Positions 37,685 to 49,047 are shown, counted from the first letter of the stretch. The stretch: 64,000 nucleotides of DNA from Paragonimus westermani (GCA_008508345.1 QNGE01002742.1:34675-98674), one strand, 5' to 3'. Notes: generated by a model not told the origin, from the sequence alone. Translations and numbers: made by a program.

Positions 37685-38205
37685 CTGCGTTACCCGCTTA
37701 TTTAGCCTAGCCAGATTAGCGATTCGTTCTAATTCCTGTCCGTCCGGATTGGACTCGATGTCGAAATTCGCCTGCAATATCGACAACTGATCCGGGGTGA
37801 AACTGGTCCGAATACGTTTAGATTTCGAGCTGGTGCTGCACCCACTGCTTGTACTGCTGTCAATCGAATGTCCACTCGGGTCAGCATTAGGCAATACGCA
37901 GTCTGCTATGGGGATAGTTGGTGTCGCGGCCGTTCCGGTACTTTCGTCACACATGATCAAATCATCCATCGGGTACCATGAGTCGGAAGACACATCATTC
38001 GATTTCGAATTGTTGTGAGTAAGCGTCATGTTCAGTGGAACTGTTGTTGGTTTTGTATACTTGGAAGGAACTGTGAAGCAGCTTCTTTCCGTTGTTACGG
38101 GACGGGATCCGATAACTGTGTTTGTACTGTCAGCAGTGTGGTTAGTTACCATCTCGGTTTTCTCAGGTATTTCTTTCGTAAAGCAGCCCGTTGAACCTGA
38201 GACAT
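37685..38205 (-). CDS. Awh: Lhx6/8-like exon: linker and homeodomain residues up to 46
   Basis: This exon encodes a Ser/Thr-rich linker of about 120 residues and the first 46 or so residues of the homeodomain. The proposed acceptor is CTTTCAG at 38206-38212; a CTCAG 9 bases further on keeps the same phase, so the start is uncertain by three residues. The homeodomain begins SKSKRIRTSFTPDQL, including the Arg of the N-terminal arm, and continues through helices 1 and 2 with QANFDIESNPDGQ and LERIANLARLNKRVTQ. The donor GTAAGC follows the CAG codon directly, so the intron falls between homeodomain positions 46 and 47. The linker has a poly-Ser/Thr run before the homeodomain and an acidic patch (MDDLIMCDE) that could serve in transactivation; that role is speculation. 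Confidence 0.9.
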
Positions 38206-38334
38206 CTGAAAGTTTACTCATTTTTAAAAAAAGTATTGCGTCACAGCTTGAAACCCGTTTACAAGTGTCCACCAAACACACTTGCAGTCCGAAAACAGAT
38301 TATTGAAGTGCTATATACATAAATCATGTAATTC

Positions 38335-38655
38335 GAACATCCCTCCAAATGATCGAAATTATAGCATTTCTACAGACTTTCCAGTCATCCGCTTTCGGAA
38401 AAGTCGCATCACGAATGCGTAGTCGGAGTTCCACTCCTTGCCACTGTAAGAATGTGCACTACTGACGAGTCATAACAAGTGCAAAACCCGAATCTAATTC
38501 TTTTTCCAAAGGTGGCCGACTGAAAAATCCATGAGAATGCGAAATCGGCGATCAATTATGGGCGATGTTCAATTTGGATGAACAATGAAAACCCCTGCTG
38601 CTCGTCAGCGCAAACATCATAGGTGATGTTGGCAACTCGACGAATAGTTCTGATC
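38335..38655. mobile_element. Inverted pair of SINE pieces: minus-strand tail then plus-strand element
   Basis: Bases 38335-38396 are a minus-strand SINE tail (AATGATCG, AGCATTTCTACAGACTTTCC, CTTTCGGAAAAG). A plus-strand element follows at once, with the B-box region remnant (GTCGGAGTTCCACTCC), CTGACGAG at 38462-38469, a broken stem II, CAAAAC in place of CGAAAC, and the tail to about 38655. Homology with the copy at 18.7 kb extends past CCCCTGCTGCTCGTCAG into about 30 further bases. It sits 130 bases above the homeodomain exon in intron 2. Confidence 0.7.
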
Positions 38656-39656
38656 AGTGCTGTTGTAAGTGGTGTTAACCAACAATTAGCCACGCGTTTA
38701 GTATTTCTCACAATTAATCTCCGTTGTTACATCCCAGTGAACTTGCTGATTAGCATGCCAACCATGACAAATGATTTGTGATTACAAAAGTGGTAGTGCT
38801 GAAAACATTGAACAGCTTTATTTAGTTCAGATGAGTGAATGTGGGGTCTCTTTAGACTTACACTTTGTCCCAACTATTCAGCTGTAACTCCGTTGGCACA
38901 TTCCAAATTTACAAAGTAGCAAAAGAATAAAACGACAAGTATTCTGTGAAGAAAACTGTTGAACAATAGGTGTGGTAGGATGTATTTATCAAAAGAAGAC
39001 TGTCGACAAAGGGAGAACTGATGATAGAGAGAATTTCGTGAAAACGAGTTTAAACAAAAAAACTGTTAGAACACGAAAACTGGTAGATGCAAGCATTTCT
39101 TATTAACTCGTCAGTACCAAATTTGCAGTAACCTGAAACAAGTACAACAAAATGTCTTGTACTATAATAAAATTCAGATGTGGCCAACATATCAAGGTGG
39201 CAGTTGGACAAAGTAGATCGATGTTTGTCAGCAGATTCGAGGGAACAGAAATTATGTGAACTAGACATTAGATCGCAACGCTTGCATTTTTGCGGACCTT
39301 TCAGCTATTCCCTTCGAAAAATAAAGCACGTTACTCAAGTTTTGCCTCTGTTAGGCCTTTTCAATAATTAAATTCTGTACCACGTTCATCAAGTGTAATC
39401 GTTTCTATGATTTCGAATTGGAGAAAGGTATCAGCCTCTAAGTCATCCGCTGGAACTAACAGGATAGGTGCTGTCTCCTCCCAAGGGTAGCGGTCAACAT
39501 GTACCATCCTGGCAAGCGAATGCGACTGAATGTTCACGGGAACTCAGTTGTGCTTGGCGTGAGATCAGCAATACGTTCACACACTGGGAAACTAAGTAAT
39601 GGTTTTGTTTGGTTAGGCACGAGGGGTGTGCTCATGAAATTTCGACCTGAGCATTT

Positions 39657-40247
39657 TCAGCTATGTTGCCCATATACGTACGTTAAGCAGGTTCCATTTA
39701 GCAACTGGTGAGAAATTTGTTCCCCTTTCAAAAATTTCATGTTCATATTTACGTCTTCATTGACTTGTCTTCGCCAACTTGTTCCTTTTCTAAATCGTGA
39801 TGGCGGATCATCGGTACATTTCGTCGAAATGAATATTTTTTCTGATGAGACTGGAATTTTGCCGCTTAAATGACAGCAAAAGTATGAAGCACGCCCGAAA
39901 GAACTCTTTTTTCGTGCACTCTGTTCAATAACAAACGTGTGATACCTAGAGTTAAATAAATCGGAACCTCCAAATGCGCATCTGTTTTCAATTAACTGTT
40001 CGTTCATTTGAATATTTAAGTTTTCACGATTGGAAAGAGTGCAAAAAGTGAATTTATCTTGCGAGTTTCCTTTTTGTGTATTTGGATTGCTAAATAGGCT
40101 AAGTTGTTTTATGTTTACCGTTCCTCTGCGCACCACGCATTCAGTTCTATCATTGATAATGTTTGTTATGGGTAATAAGCAGTGGAATTTTGCTGATATT
40201 TTTGGTGGCTCAAGAGAGATGTATCTTTCTTGTAGACACAAACATGA
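39657..40247 (-). CDS. Unrecognised open frame inside intron 2
   Basis: This is a stop-free frame of about 196 codons on the same strand as the host gene, between the LIM2 and homeodomain exons. I do not recognise the product. It is rich in Asn, Ser and Lys with scattered Cys and has no obvious domain or signal peptide. It has no ATG near its upstream end, only TTG, so as a stand-alone gene it is doubtful. A possible acceptor (AATATCAG) fits the phase left by the LIM2 exon. The possible donor GTACGT near its end leaves the wrong phase for the known homeodomain exon. It is a cassette-exon candidate at best, and chance is the simpler reading. Confidence 0.2.
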   Translation of the reverse strand, partial: SCLCLQERYISLEPPKISAKFHCLLPITNIINDRTECVVRRGTVNIKQLSLFSNPNTQKGNSQDKFTFCTLSNRENLNIQMNEQLIENRCAFGGSDLFNSRYHTFVIEQSARKKSSFGRASYFCCHLSGKIPVSSEKIFISTKCTDDPPSRFRKGTSWRRQVNEDVNMNMKFLKGEQISHQLLNGTCLTYVYGQHS

Positions 40248-41177
40248 TCAAGCCAAAATAAGGTGCGTGCTTACATCATTTATAATCGTTGTACCGTCCA
40301 GGTTTGCTTGTGTTATCGTTTCTCGCGGATGGCTGGACCAAATTGGATCAACCTCTTTGACGTCTTCTCGATTCACATAATTGTGGCAAGCATTCGAGTG
40401 AGAGCTGACGGAGATTCCTAAACCCGCTTTTCGACGTACTGAAGAACGATTTGCTTCTCGCCCAACTTTAAAATACCTTTCATTCGACCTCTTGCTTCCT
40501 TTGTGTGGGCAGGTAACGATGGGAAACGAACTCTCCTTAGTTCAGACACGCCGATAAACAACTAGACATTTGGTGAGTAGCGATGCGTTGACGCGAACGA
40601 ATTGGTTGCAACACTTCAAATTGGGTCACGCTTTCCATTTTAGAACAATATGCTGAGATTGATTTTTATAACCGTTAAAAGAGAGAATACTCTGGTGTTT
40701 TGCTAGTGTACATTATACAACTGCTCATAAATTATGTTTCAACTTCCGTAGTTTTAAACCCAGAAGCCTAAAAACCACTATATTATCCGCCTAAATTGAT
40801 GAGCTATGGGGAAACTTATTATTCACGTACATAAGTGACGCGGCGTGTTTAGTCAGTACTATGGCTGCCATGATTTTTCTGTCAATTTAGGACCACTGAC
40901 GTCACAAAAACTATTGAGCTCTATTTTGAGAATCAACAGGTGATTGAAGTTTCAGGTCAAACATCACTTAATGTTATTCACTGTACTTGTGTTACTGGTG
41001 TACATACTTATGCTCTGTTCAGCTAAGTGCTAGCTTATTCCGGAGATTCTGAGCAACTGGGTAGTTTTTCGCAATATCATGCAAGTAAAAGCCTTATCAC
41101 CTTGACCTAAATACATTCACTTTAACATTCTGGACTTATTCTCTTGAATGCGTCATGAAAAAGGAATTGAAACTCAC

Positions 41178-41521
41178 CTGTAATGTCTACATCTTTACAC
41201 GGTGTTTCTTTTTTTGGCCTTTCGGGTTCGCTGCCGTTCGTGTGTTCATCTGAAAATCTTCGCTCAGATGGAACGCGCTGCCATTGAGATCCAACCTTTG
41301 AGGTCATAGCGTCATCCTTGCAGCCGTAGACAATCACGTATGCAAGGTAATGCTCCAAGCAATAAAGACGATCTTCCCAGATTCCACATTTGTCTCCTTG
41401 TTGCAGCTGACGGCCACATTTGTCACAGCAAAGGCAGGCAATGTGAAATGGCAGTTTGTCGAATTTGTGAACCCAGGCATCACTGGCAACTTTTAGCCGA
41501 CAGCGAGCACAATGAGTGAAA
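41178..41521 (-). CDS. Awh: Lhx6/8-like exon with LIM domain 2
   Basis: This exon encodes the complete second LIM domain plus a charged linker. It starts after the acceptor CTTTCAG with one base that completes an Arg codon from the LIM1 exon, and ends at a GTGAGT donor after one codon base. The join gives RIRFTHCARC, the short inter-LIM spacer typical of LIM-homeodomain proteins. Zinc ligands are CARC, HIAC, C-DK-C and C-LE-H. ASDAWV, RQLQQG and the CLEHY ending resemble the Lhx6/8 and Arrowhead LIM2. The tail after the domain (SERRFSDEHTNGSEPERPKK) is hydrophilic and probably disordered. The next exon of the model is 38205-37685. Confidence 0.88.
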
Positions 41522-43184
41522 CTGAAAGTTGAAAAACATAGCAAGGTTTTGCCATACTTTGAAGTTACTCAGTGACTACTTGCTAACGAAAAACGAAGTC
41601 CATTATTTAACTTGAAGTTCAGGTTTATCGCTGGAATTTACTCTGCATTAACATGATGGTAAGTTACGGAAAACGAATCTTCCTTGTTACGTTGTATTTT
41701 CGACTATTTTCCATTAGGAAAATTCCGTTACTGTACCACTAAGGTATTTAACGTTAATATGCTCAAGTAAGCCATCTACTGTTTGTACAACTGATGGTCA
41801 GTAACGCAACATTTTAAAATAGCTTGAATTGTGGCTGGTTAGAAGATTTCTCAATACTGTTAGGGCAGATTTCCAACTCAAGCCGCATTTCATAAAAACC
41901 ACATTAGTATCCCCAGTACACTCTAAATAAATATTCATTATTTCATTCTGTTGTTTAGCGGTCATCTCCAGGGGTTCTGTCTTGACCCTTGTTGTCGCCT
42001 GGCTGACACTGTCTGTCACCACAGTAATCGGTAGAATACTTACTCCATGAAAGGACCCGTTACATCAACTTTCAGCCGACCGTGCACGCAAACCACCGAG
42101 AAAATAGCGTTTAGCTTCTTCATCGGTTCGTTCAACCGAGCTTTGGCTCCACCGTCTGTTTTGATACTTGAAGCCCTGTTCACACTACACGTCGTCAGAG
42201 TGTGATCGTTTGAGTTCGCATATAAGTACATTTGTACCTCAAGTGTGTGATTCTTTTTCGACATACCGACGGTTTACGGGCACTAGTTGCCACTCTTTAC
42301 GAATTCACGCTGTACACTGAGTTTTGTTTTCGTATCATACGTAGCACTTTGTATGAAATGAAGAAGGAAGTTTGTCGTAATGACCCTAACTTATCCACTA
42401 TAGTTTGCTACTGAAAGCAGTGACTGATAAAAACTGAATACCACCCAGAAAGTACCGCAGCATTTTATTCCCACGGACACTCCAAATGACACGTCAAAAT
42501 GGAGTCATTATTTTACAGTTGTTAGTGTTGCACATCCTCACCTTGATGGGGATATGAAATTTGGCCACATTTTCATGTGTTGAAGACTGAGGCTGTCCGT
42601 GAGTTGTATATGATCACGTAAAACATTGCAAGTTACCTGTTTTTTGGCGTGCACCGTAAAACGACGGTCGTTCTGTGTTACAGACGAATCATCATTCACT
42701 CTACTATCACTAAGACGTTTAATTTTGTTTGAGATTCTAAGTACACGGAATGTGTACGATCAATAAGAGCAGTCGATGTTGTTACGCTTTCACATAACTT
42801 AATGAGATAACGATTGTACTATTCCCAAATGAACCCATGTTATACGTTACCAGTAACATACTCAGTTGATTCAGCCAGTCTGGGAAATTAAATACTCAAA
42901 GTCATGTCCCACCATAAAGCCGGTTTGCCCACCTCTGTGCTTCAGAGTTTAAAAGTATAAATGAGGAGTGGCCTAAATCTATGTAATTTTTCGTGTAATC
43001 TTATACTTAGAGCCAAATATGGTTTAAATCTCCCATTATTTTCACTGCAGCAAAGCAATATTCCGTTATTCCTAAAACGATCAGCCAATTACCAGAAACC
43101 GATACCGCCTGTCTGCGTACGGGCACTGAGTTGTTAGCGGTATCACTGGTACATGGGTCGGTGAAATAAAACGAGTGTGTTCAA

Positions 43185-43330
43185 AATGACACAGATGGTA
43201 TATCATCAAGAAATCGCCCGCTTTTGTATACCTGGCTCACAGAGAGATTCGTTTGCTCTGTCCGACAGGCGTCTTGCGCGACCGGGATGATATGCTTCAC
43301 GGCGGCAAAAATTCAGTAAATGCTATGGGG
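43185..43330 (-). pseudogene. Second, highly decayed Penelope-like endonuclease scrap
   Basis: The minus strand reads NFCRREAYHPGRARRLSDRANESL, which lines up with the C.CGA.YIGRT.RRLSDR..EHL entry of the GIY-YIG domain. It follows the same order as the copy at 47.5-48.2 kb but is closer to the RRLSDR form. Stops follow directly, and no further endonuclease block was found. The call rests on one motif block. Confidence 0.5.
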
Positions 43331-44549
43331 AGTTAGTGCTTTGGGTACTAAGTCTCTGTGGTAAAATTGTAAGGTATTATTGGGGGCAAACGAAAGCATT
43401 ACCCGTGCAATGTAGAAAGCAAATCTCCGATCCGTGTCAAGTTCTTCAATGAACGGCACATTAGATATTCCGTTATTACATGGGAAGTTACCAGAAATCG
43501 TTATAAGCTCGACAAAGGACTCGAGGTCTTGTGGTTCTGATCGTTGAATGTTACAAACAAGGAATTTTCCGAAAAATGCAGTAACCGGAAAAGCTGCGTA
43601 AAATTGCAGAGCTATTTACTCAAAGTATGTTCAACACAAACCTCGTAGGTTCGGTGTATTGAACCGTTACCAGGTTCCGTTAATTTAATGGGGCAAGGCT
43701 AGGGAAATAGGTGTGCTGATCACTTCCTGCCCGCACCGTTCGTTTGTCTAGTTAAATTTACCTATCTATGAGTCTCTACGACACACTACCAAAGAAAGTC
43801 ACTAGTCCATCTTGTTCTAGTTTTCTAGCAGACTTCAGTCCCTTGAAAACTGAGTTGGTCAAAAAATAATAGGGAATGAATGTCACTCTTTCTACTGACG
43901 ACACGGAAAATAGCATATATATCGTTCGTACAACAGGTACTGTTCGTTCAATCCTGTCAGTTTGTTTTCCCCACAATCCTCAGCCTACAGTAGGCCTAGC
44001 GGCAAGCACATTGCTCTCTTATGGGTTTGGTGACAGAATATTCCAGCAACCTGAAATTAGATATCCTGCATGCATTCCAAAATAAACTCTTTGAGATGCT
44101 CATCTGACTTTCCAAATTCCACATAGTTCAGTTGGGTGTAAGCATGCATAGAATCGATTATTCGTTGGAGAAGCACGTTCGTAAACAAAGAGCACACATC
44201 CAGTGATAGTAGTCTCTTATTTTTAACTGTTTGACCTCATACATTCAATGAACCTGCATATGTCCTCGAGGCTGTGCGTAAGTTGTCTGTTGCTCAGTAA
44301 CTCCAATAATTCATCTAACCACTAGGCTGATTCTTGATACAATGAGTTCGTCATGTTTAAGGTCGAGAAGAGAAGCAACTCATCCTTCAGAAATCTAGAG
44401 AAGCTATGTAGTTGTAATATAACTGAAATGGTTGGTCCTACTCGCTCCATTCTGGGTGCCTCAGTCCATCCATTCTGACTCATATTTCACAAAGATTTAG
44501 AGATACCGCTCGAGAGGAAGGTATCTTGTGTTTCGTGGTCTGAAGTCTT

Positions 44550-44825
44550 TGACACAAGACACTGGTCTCCGATATACTGTACTTCATTTTAAGACACGTT
44601 TGTTCTTCTAACAAAACTTCTCTTGCATCCAGATTAAGTCGTCCTTCTGCAAATTCTTTTGGGTCTCCGTATGAACTTTCGCCAAGATTTTAGGCATGCT
44701 GGGTTTCACGCCAAGTTGTTGCCAGCATGTATTGACCAACGGCATCATGGTCAGCTCTCGCTGTAATGAGATGCGTCAACGCTTTAACCAGGTCCGCAAT
44801 CCTAAAATGGCATCAGTTTAAAACT
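44550..44825 (-). pseudogene. Possible decayed gag-like frame
   Basis: The minus strand translates for about 95 codons with a single stop: IADLVKALTHLITARADHDA, then LATTWRETQHA, a stop, NLGESSYGDPKEFAEG, and RLNLDAREVLLEEQTCLKMK. The regular charged helices look like decayed coding sequence. They recall the gag region of LTR retrotransposons, but I cannot name the family. It lies in intron 1 of the Lhx6/8-like gene. Confidence 0.3.
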
Positions 44826-47807
44826 GCTTTAGTTTCAATCTGTGTCTCAAAGTTACTGTCTTTTGAGTAGTCAGAGTTGCATGTGGACTGCGATACCTCC
44901 CTGACCCTTAAACCTAGGCAGGAGAAAGACTAGGGTTCCCAGCCAAAGCCTTTGGCTCAAGAACCCATAGTGCAAAGCAGAGGGTAGGTGAAAGTGTTCC
45001 AAAACCGATAATTTTTCCTGAGAAGGATGCCGCTCTTCTTCTAACCCCTCAATTCAAAAACCATGAAAGTGTGATTTTTTAAATCTCTACATGTTGGTCT
45101 GCATGGTTTGAGTGAATCTGTCGGTGTGATTGTCACACCGTGCACTTAAGCCCAATAGATCATCGAAATTCACAGACCGTAACACCGCGTTCAGTTCCAG
45201 TCTTTTGTGACGCCTCACTTTCAGTTAGGTTATTTGTCTGCGAAACGCAAACGCCTTGATTCTGAATGACTGAATATAGACCAGGCTATTTTTAATAGAT
45301 TGGCCCCTTTCCCTCCCCTGTTTTCCTTTCTATAATTGTGCCTGGGTCCTTTTTTACCTTATGGTTACTTGGGACTTAAAAGTCAATGAGAGCCACTAAC
45401 TTATTGCGATTTATAGCGATCACGTTGATGTAGTGTTTGACAACTGACCATCAACTATGGTTTGGTTGAATTTATTTTCAGAGGCTTTAAGATAGTGTGG
45501 ACCGGTCTGCATAATATCATCAACCGAACGTGTGGTCGCGATTTCACCAGTTGGGCTAAATATCATGACATTCGGGAAGTGCACTCGTTTTGGCTACTTT
45601 TGTTGTTCGGGGGTGCGGGAATTCTCATGCTGAGGAGTTTTCATGAAACATTCTATGGGAAACTTCAGTACCTCCAGCTGAACAGATTCAGAATGGTAAA
45701 TTGCTTCCAACTTTACTAATCGGCAATCGGATGGGTTTGGCTTGGCAAAACAGATAATGAGTTCCTGTACCACTTTCAAATTTGAAGTTCAACTTTACTG
45801 AAAATGACGAACCGGCCTGGTCCCAATACATGCGTTGGTCGTGCTTCAGATCTACACATGCCGAATAAGATGTGTCACTGAACATGTAAGTAATATTCCT
45901 CAATTGCAGGGCACTGTTAAGAGGGCTATTAACCAAGTCTCACTGATTAACTTAGTCCCATGTAATGAAGACCGGCTGAAAGCATTTTTAAATAGCACAT
46001 GCCATACAAAATAAGGTTAACAGTGTGTTAAAGTTGCTGAACACATCCGTGGCTTTGTTACCTACCGAAAGATGGTCGATAATTACGGTTTTTTTCATAA
46101 CCAGGCGTAAAGAAGGAATACCTTCAGAGATAAAAGTGGAAGATTTATATATTTTTGTTAATATTGAAGGTATAGTCTGAAAAAAAACTGAGTTTTTTTA
46201 TGGTATTATGTAACATAAGTGGGAAACTTGCGAGGTGTACAAGGTATACATCGGAGCGTATATATATATATGTTTGCTGAACTGCGGATAGAAGCAAACA
46301 AGCATGCATTCGTAGATGTATACTCGCAGATTACTACGAAGGGAAAAACCTATTGCTGTTTTAAAGGCAGTAAATGATCAATAGAATAAGTTGACATTTT
46401 ATAATTTTTAAAGATACGAAACAGTGCTTTATGCTTGGTCTCGTTATTCAGAATGTTTCAAGAGTCATGAACCAGAAATTTTATTACGAATACTCCCGGT
46501 TATTTAAGCACAATTTTTACCAAACTACTCACACCATACAGACTGTTCGATGGGCCTTGATAGTAAGAAGTTTCCGTCTCTCGCGACCAGACTTACAGTG
46601 AGGCAGATGTTTGGCTGGTTTTTATGTAGTAACGCAGTAGCTGGTTTTCTAGTCGAAGCCACCAATTTGTAAAACCGAAAGGTCTCCACCACTGCATGTC
46701 TTAGTTAGGGTTCTCAGATGCAAAATACTAAGCGGTCGGTCGCCTTAATTTTGAGAATATTGTCAATTAGAAACCTTATTGAATGCAACCAGTCATTTGC
46801 AGTTGAAATGTAAAACACATTGTCAGTGGTTTCTTGGTGTCAACGTTTGAGCGCATGAGTGATACTTGGATAGAACACAGCATGGACCGTTGGTTTGAAG
46901 GAGGAAAAAATTGTATTCAAACCTGATCGGCCAGCATATTCGTACCCCATTTATAGGTTTCCCCTTAACCAAAAGTGCCGGTGGATCTCGTCCGAATAGC
47001 ACGTTTTGAAGAACGGTGTACTTCAAAAAGACAACCAAACACAAACGGCTAGCTATTAAACGATTGCATTCAGTGTAATTATGTACGATGTGAAAGTTTC
47101 TTCGCAGTTTAAAAGAAGCGGGTATTGATAAGATTGCATGGATATACCAAGCAGGGTGTACGTATTCCGGGTAAAATCTGTTTTTGAAAAAATATATATA
47201 CTTTGAACTGTTGAACTGTACATGTTAAAACAGCCCCAGTTTTGACCACAGTCACCTTGCCCAGTGAAACCGCCTACATCTAACAAATAGAAGATAACGT
47301 AAATACAATACGGTCGAAAATACCCATTGAAGTTAGGAGAACGACAGAGTAGTGAACAAGACTTGTTTTCTGTGTTTGATCATCAGGCTAATTACAACAG
47401 AATAAATATGAAAACTGTGACGTGTGAGTCAGAAAAACTTGTCAATATGGGTTGAAGATGACGTGTTTGTTATCAGTTACGTGGTCACTGTTACAAATCA
47501 TGGGCTTGACTGATTGTGGGCCAGGGGATGTTAAATGTCCGAACGATCTTCTTCTGCACGCAGAGGTCAGGGTTACGCAATCGGATGCTGATGGCTTCGG
47601 CAACGGTCAACATTCGAAATCTTACCATTTTTGATCGATTCCCTGGCACTCGGTAGACAATTCGAAAAGCATCTTTCTAACCGACAGAATGATTGGAGTC
47701 GGTCAAGTGAGCAACAATCGCCCTTGAAACCGTTTTAATCACACCACTGTTCAGCCCCGTAGGATGGTGTTCACGCACTCTGCCCGACAGTCGTCTTGTA
47801 GTACGAC

Positions 47808-47819
47808 TAATATATTATG
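47808..47819. repeat. 12-base target-site duplication, left copy
   Basis: TAATATATTATG, identical to 47988-47999, flanks the palindromic SINE insertion in the Penelope-like endonuclease. Confidence 0.85.
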
Positions 47820-47987
47820 GATGAGTAGTCGGGGATTTGATTTATTTTCAAGTTGACCATCACTCACATTTGATCTCAGTGTTCGCATTCAGATAGACTT
47901 TCCAGCCAGCCCCTTTCGAAAGGGGCTTGCTGGAAAGTCTATTTGAATGCGAACACTGCGATCAAATGTGAGTGATGGTCAACTTGA
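47820..47987. mobile_element. Near-perfect palindrome of two SINE tails, with target-site duplication
   Basis: Bases 47848-47917 and 47918-47987 are reverse complements over 70 bases each, with only three mismatches by eye; the centre is CCCTTTCGAAAGGG. Each arm is the SINE tail, and the left arm continues through CCCCGACTACTCAT to 47820. The direct repeat TAATATATTATG occurs at 47808-47819 and 47988-47999 and reads as a 12-base target-site duplication. Removing one copy plus the insert joins the two parts of a Penelope-like endonuclease frame, so this inserted as one unit. Confidence 0.88.
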
Positions 47988-47999
47988 TAATATATTATG
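47988..47999. repeat. 12-base target-site duplication, right copy
   Basis: TAATATATTATG, identical to 47808-47819, on the other side of the palindromic insertion. Confidence 0.85.
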
Positions 48000-48849
48000 C
48001 TTGACACGAGCAAACAAATGAGTACACACAATAATTGGTTGTAAAACATGGAAGTTTGTCTTTGAGTTGTGACACGATAACGGGTGTTAAACGGAACCTG
48101 ATACACAATTGAGCGGTAAGGTATATGATAAACAGTTGGGTAGCACGACACTCCCAACAGTTTCAGCTAGCGAAAGCAGAAATTAAGCTTTCTGATTCGA
48201 CAACAGTTCTACCCAGTAACTGAATACAAGTCAGTAACCATAACTTCAAGGGTTGATCTAACCAGTTGAGTTGCTGGGTAATCCTCTGTGTTTTTGTTAT
48301 GTACGTGTTGCATGTTACACATTCAACACGATTGTCCCAGCACTCCACAGTTTCATTCGCAAATGTCGCTTCCTTTATATTGCCAAAATAAGCCTCACTC
48401 CAAACAGTAGAGTCAGCTGAAGCAAAATTGCAACTCTTTTGATGTACTTGCTCGAATGCTTAGCGAAAGGCTACCCGGCCTGCTCACCTTCACCAAAACC
48501 AAATCAGCCCACTTGAGTTAAAAGTTGGGTAAAAATCACATTGTTTACTGCAACGACCGGCATAATTCCAGCTGGTAGAAGGGGGCAGGACGCACGCTGA
48601 GTCCGTGCTTCATCTGACTGATCTATCAAGCCCATCTTGTGTAGGCTATTTTTATCCAAGCTGCTTCAAAGGGGTGTGTATTTTCCAAACACGCAGGTCG
48701 CAAGTAGCAAGAACACATTCGTTAGCTCATTACTGGTTTATGTATGTGGGTCCCCTGATGATCAAGCAGATGTTGAACTACGTTAAACTTAAAGCTACAT
48801 GAAAAATTTTCGTCAGCTGACTTCATTTTAAAATATCCGTACCAAATTT

Positions 48850-49047
48850 AGTACGAATGAAGTTAAACAGTTTGAGTCGTGTGTAACATGTTATTGGAAA
48901 AAAAACAGATTGGGAATAACACAACGTTACGAGCAAGTTGTAATACTCTACGTTTTAACCACCTTGGGTGGCTTTCCTCAGGAGTGTTGNCAACTTGCTC
49001 GTAACGTTGTGTTATTCCCAATCTGTGTTTCCAATGACTTCGTTCTA
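48850..49047. repeat. Foldback copy of the unnamed family, with a single N at its joint
   Basis: The plus unit runs 48850-48989 and includes AACCACCTTGGGTGGC (itself a small hairpin) and TTTCCTCAGGAGTGTTG. After N at 48990 the minus unit follows. Bases 48907-48940 and 48991-49024 are a perfect 34-base inverted repeat, and weaker similarity continues outward (ATTGGAAA). The N at the joint may mark an assembly join. Confidence 0.75.

Larger units (their letters stand above)
38206..41177 (-). other. Intron 2 of the Lhx6/8-like gene
   Basis: This intron of about 3.0 kb contains the inverted SINE pair at 38335-38655 near its 3' end and an unrecognised same-strand open frame at 39657-40247. A small cluster of SINE remains within 130-450 bases of the homeodomain exon is the only repeat recognised. 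Confidence 0.7.
47500..48160 (-). pseudogene. Penelope-like element remnant: RT-endonuclease spacer and GIY-YIG endonuclease
   Basis: On the minus strand, IRFRLTP and QLKDKLP lead into YSFVCSCQA, which is the spacer and Cys-containing entry of Penelope-like endonucleases. The frame is then interrupted by an inserted palindrome. Beyond it the frame resumes as YISRTTRRLSGRVREHHP, then IVAHLTDSNHSV, DAFRIVYRVPGNRSK, VRFRMLTVAEAISIRLRNP and FNIPWPT. This is a GIY-YIG nuclease domain of the Penelope type, with YIG changed to YIS, a stop after HSVG and a TAA in the target-site bases. The reverse transcriptase upstream (above 48160) is not recognisable. The element is inactive. It sits in intron 1 of the Lhx6/8-like gene in the same orientation. 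Confidence 0.85.

Noticed and set aside
41798..42022. Exon candidate with a VKTEPLEM motif on the minus strand
   Set aside because: No acceptor and donor pair fits the phases of the neighbouring LIM exons, which already join directly.
42040..42110. Duplicate of the LIM2 exon start (CGGTCGGCTGAAAGTTG resembles the LIM2 exon)
   Set aside because: Similarity is about 24 bases with gaps, no zinc ligands follow, and the frame closes at a stop.
46178..46200. Terminator-like hairpin (A run, CTG, AG, T run)
   Set aside because: Simple A/T runs in AT-rich eukaryotic intron sequence; a bacterial-type terminator has no meaning here.
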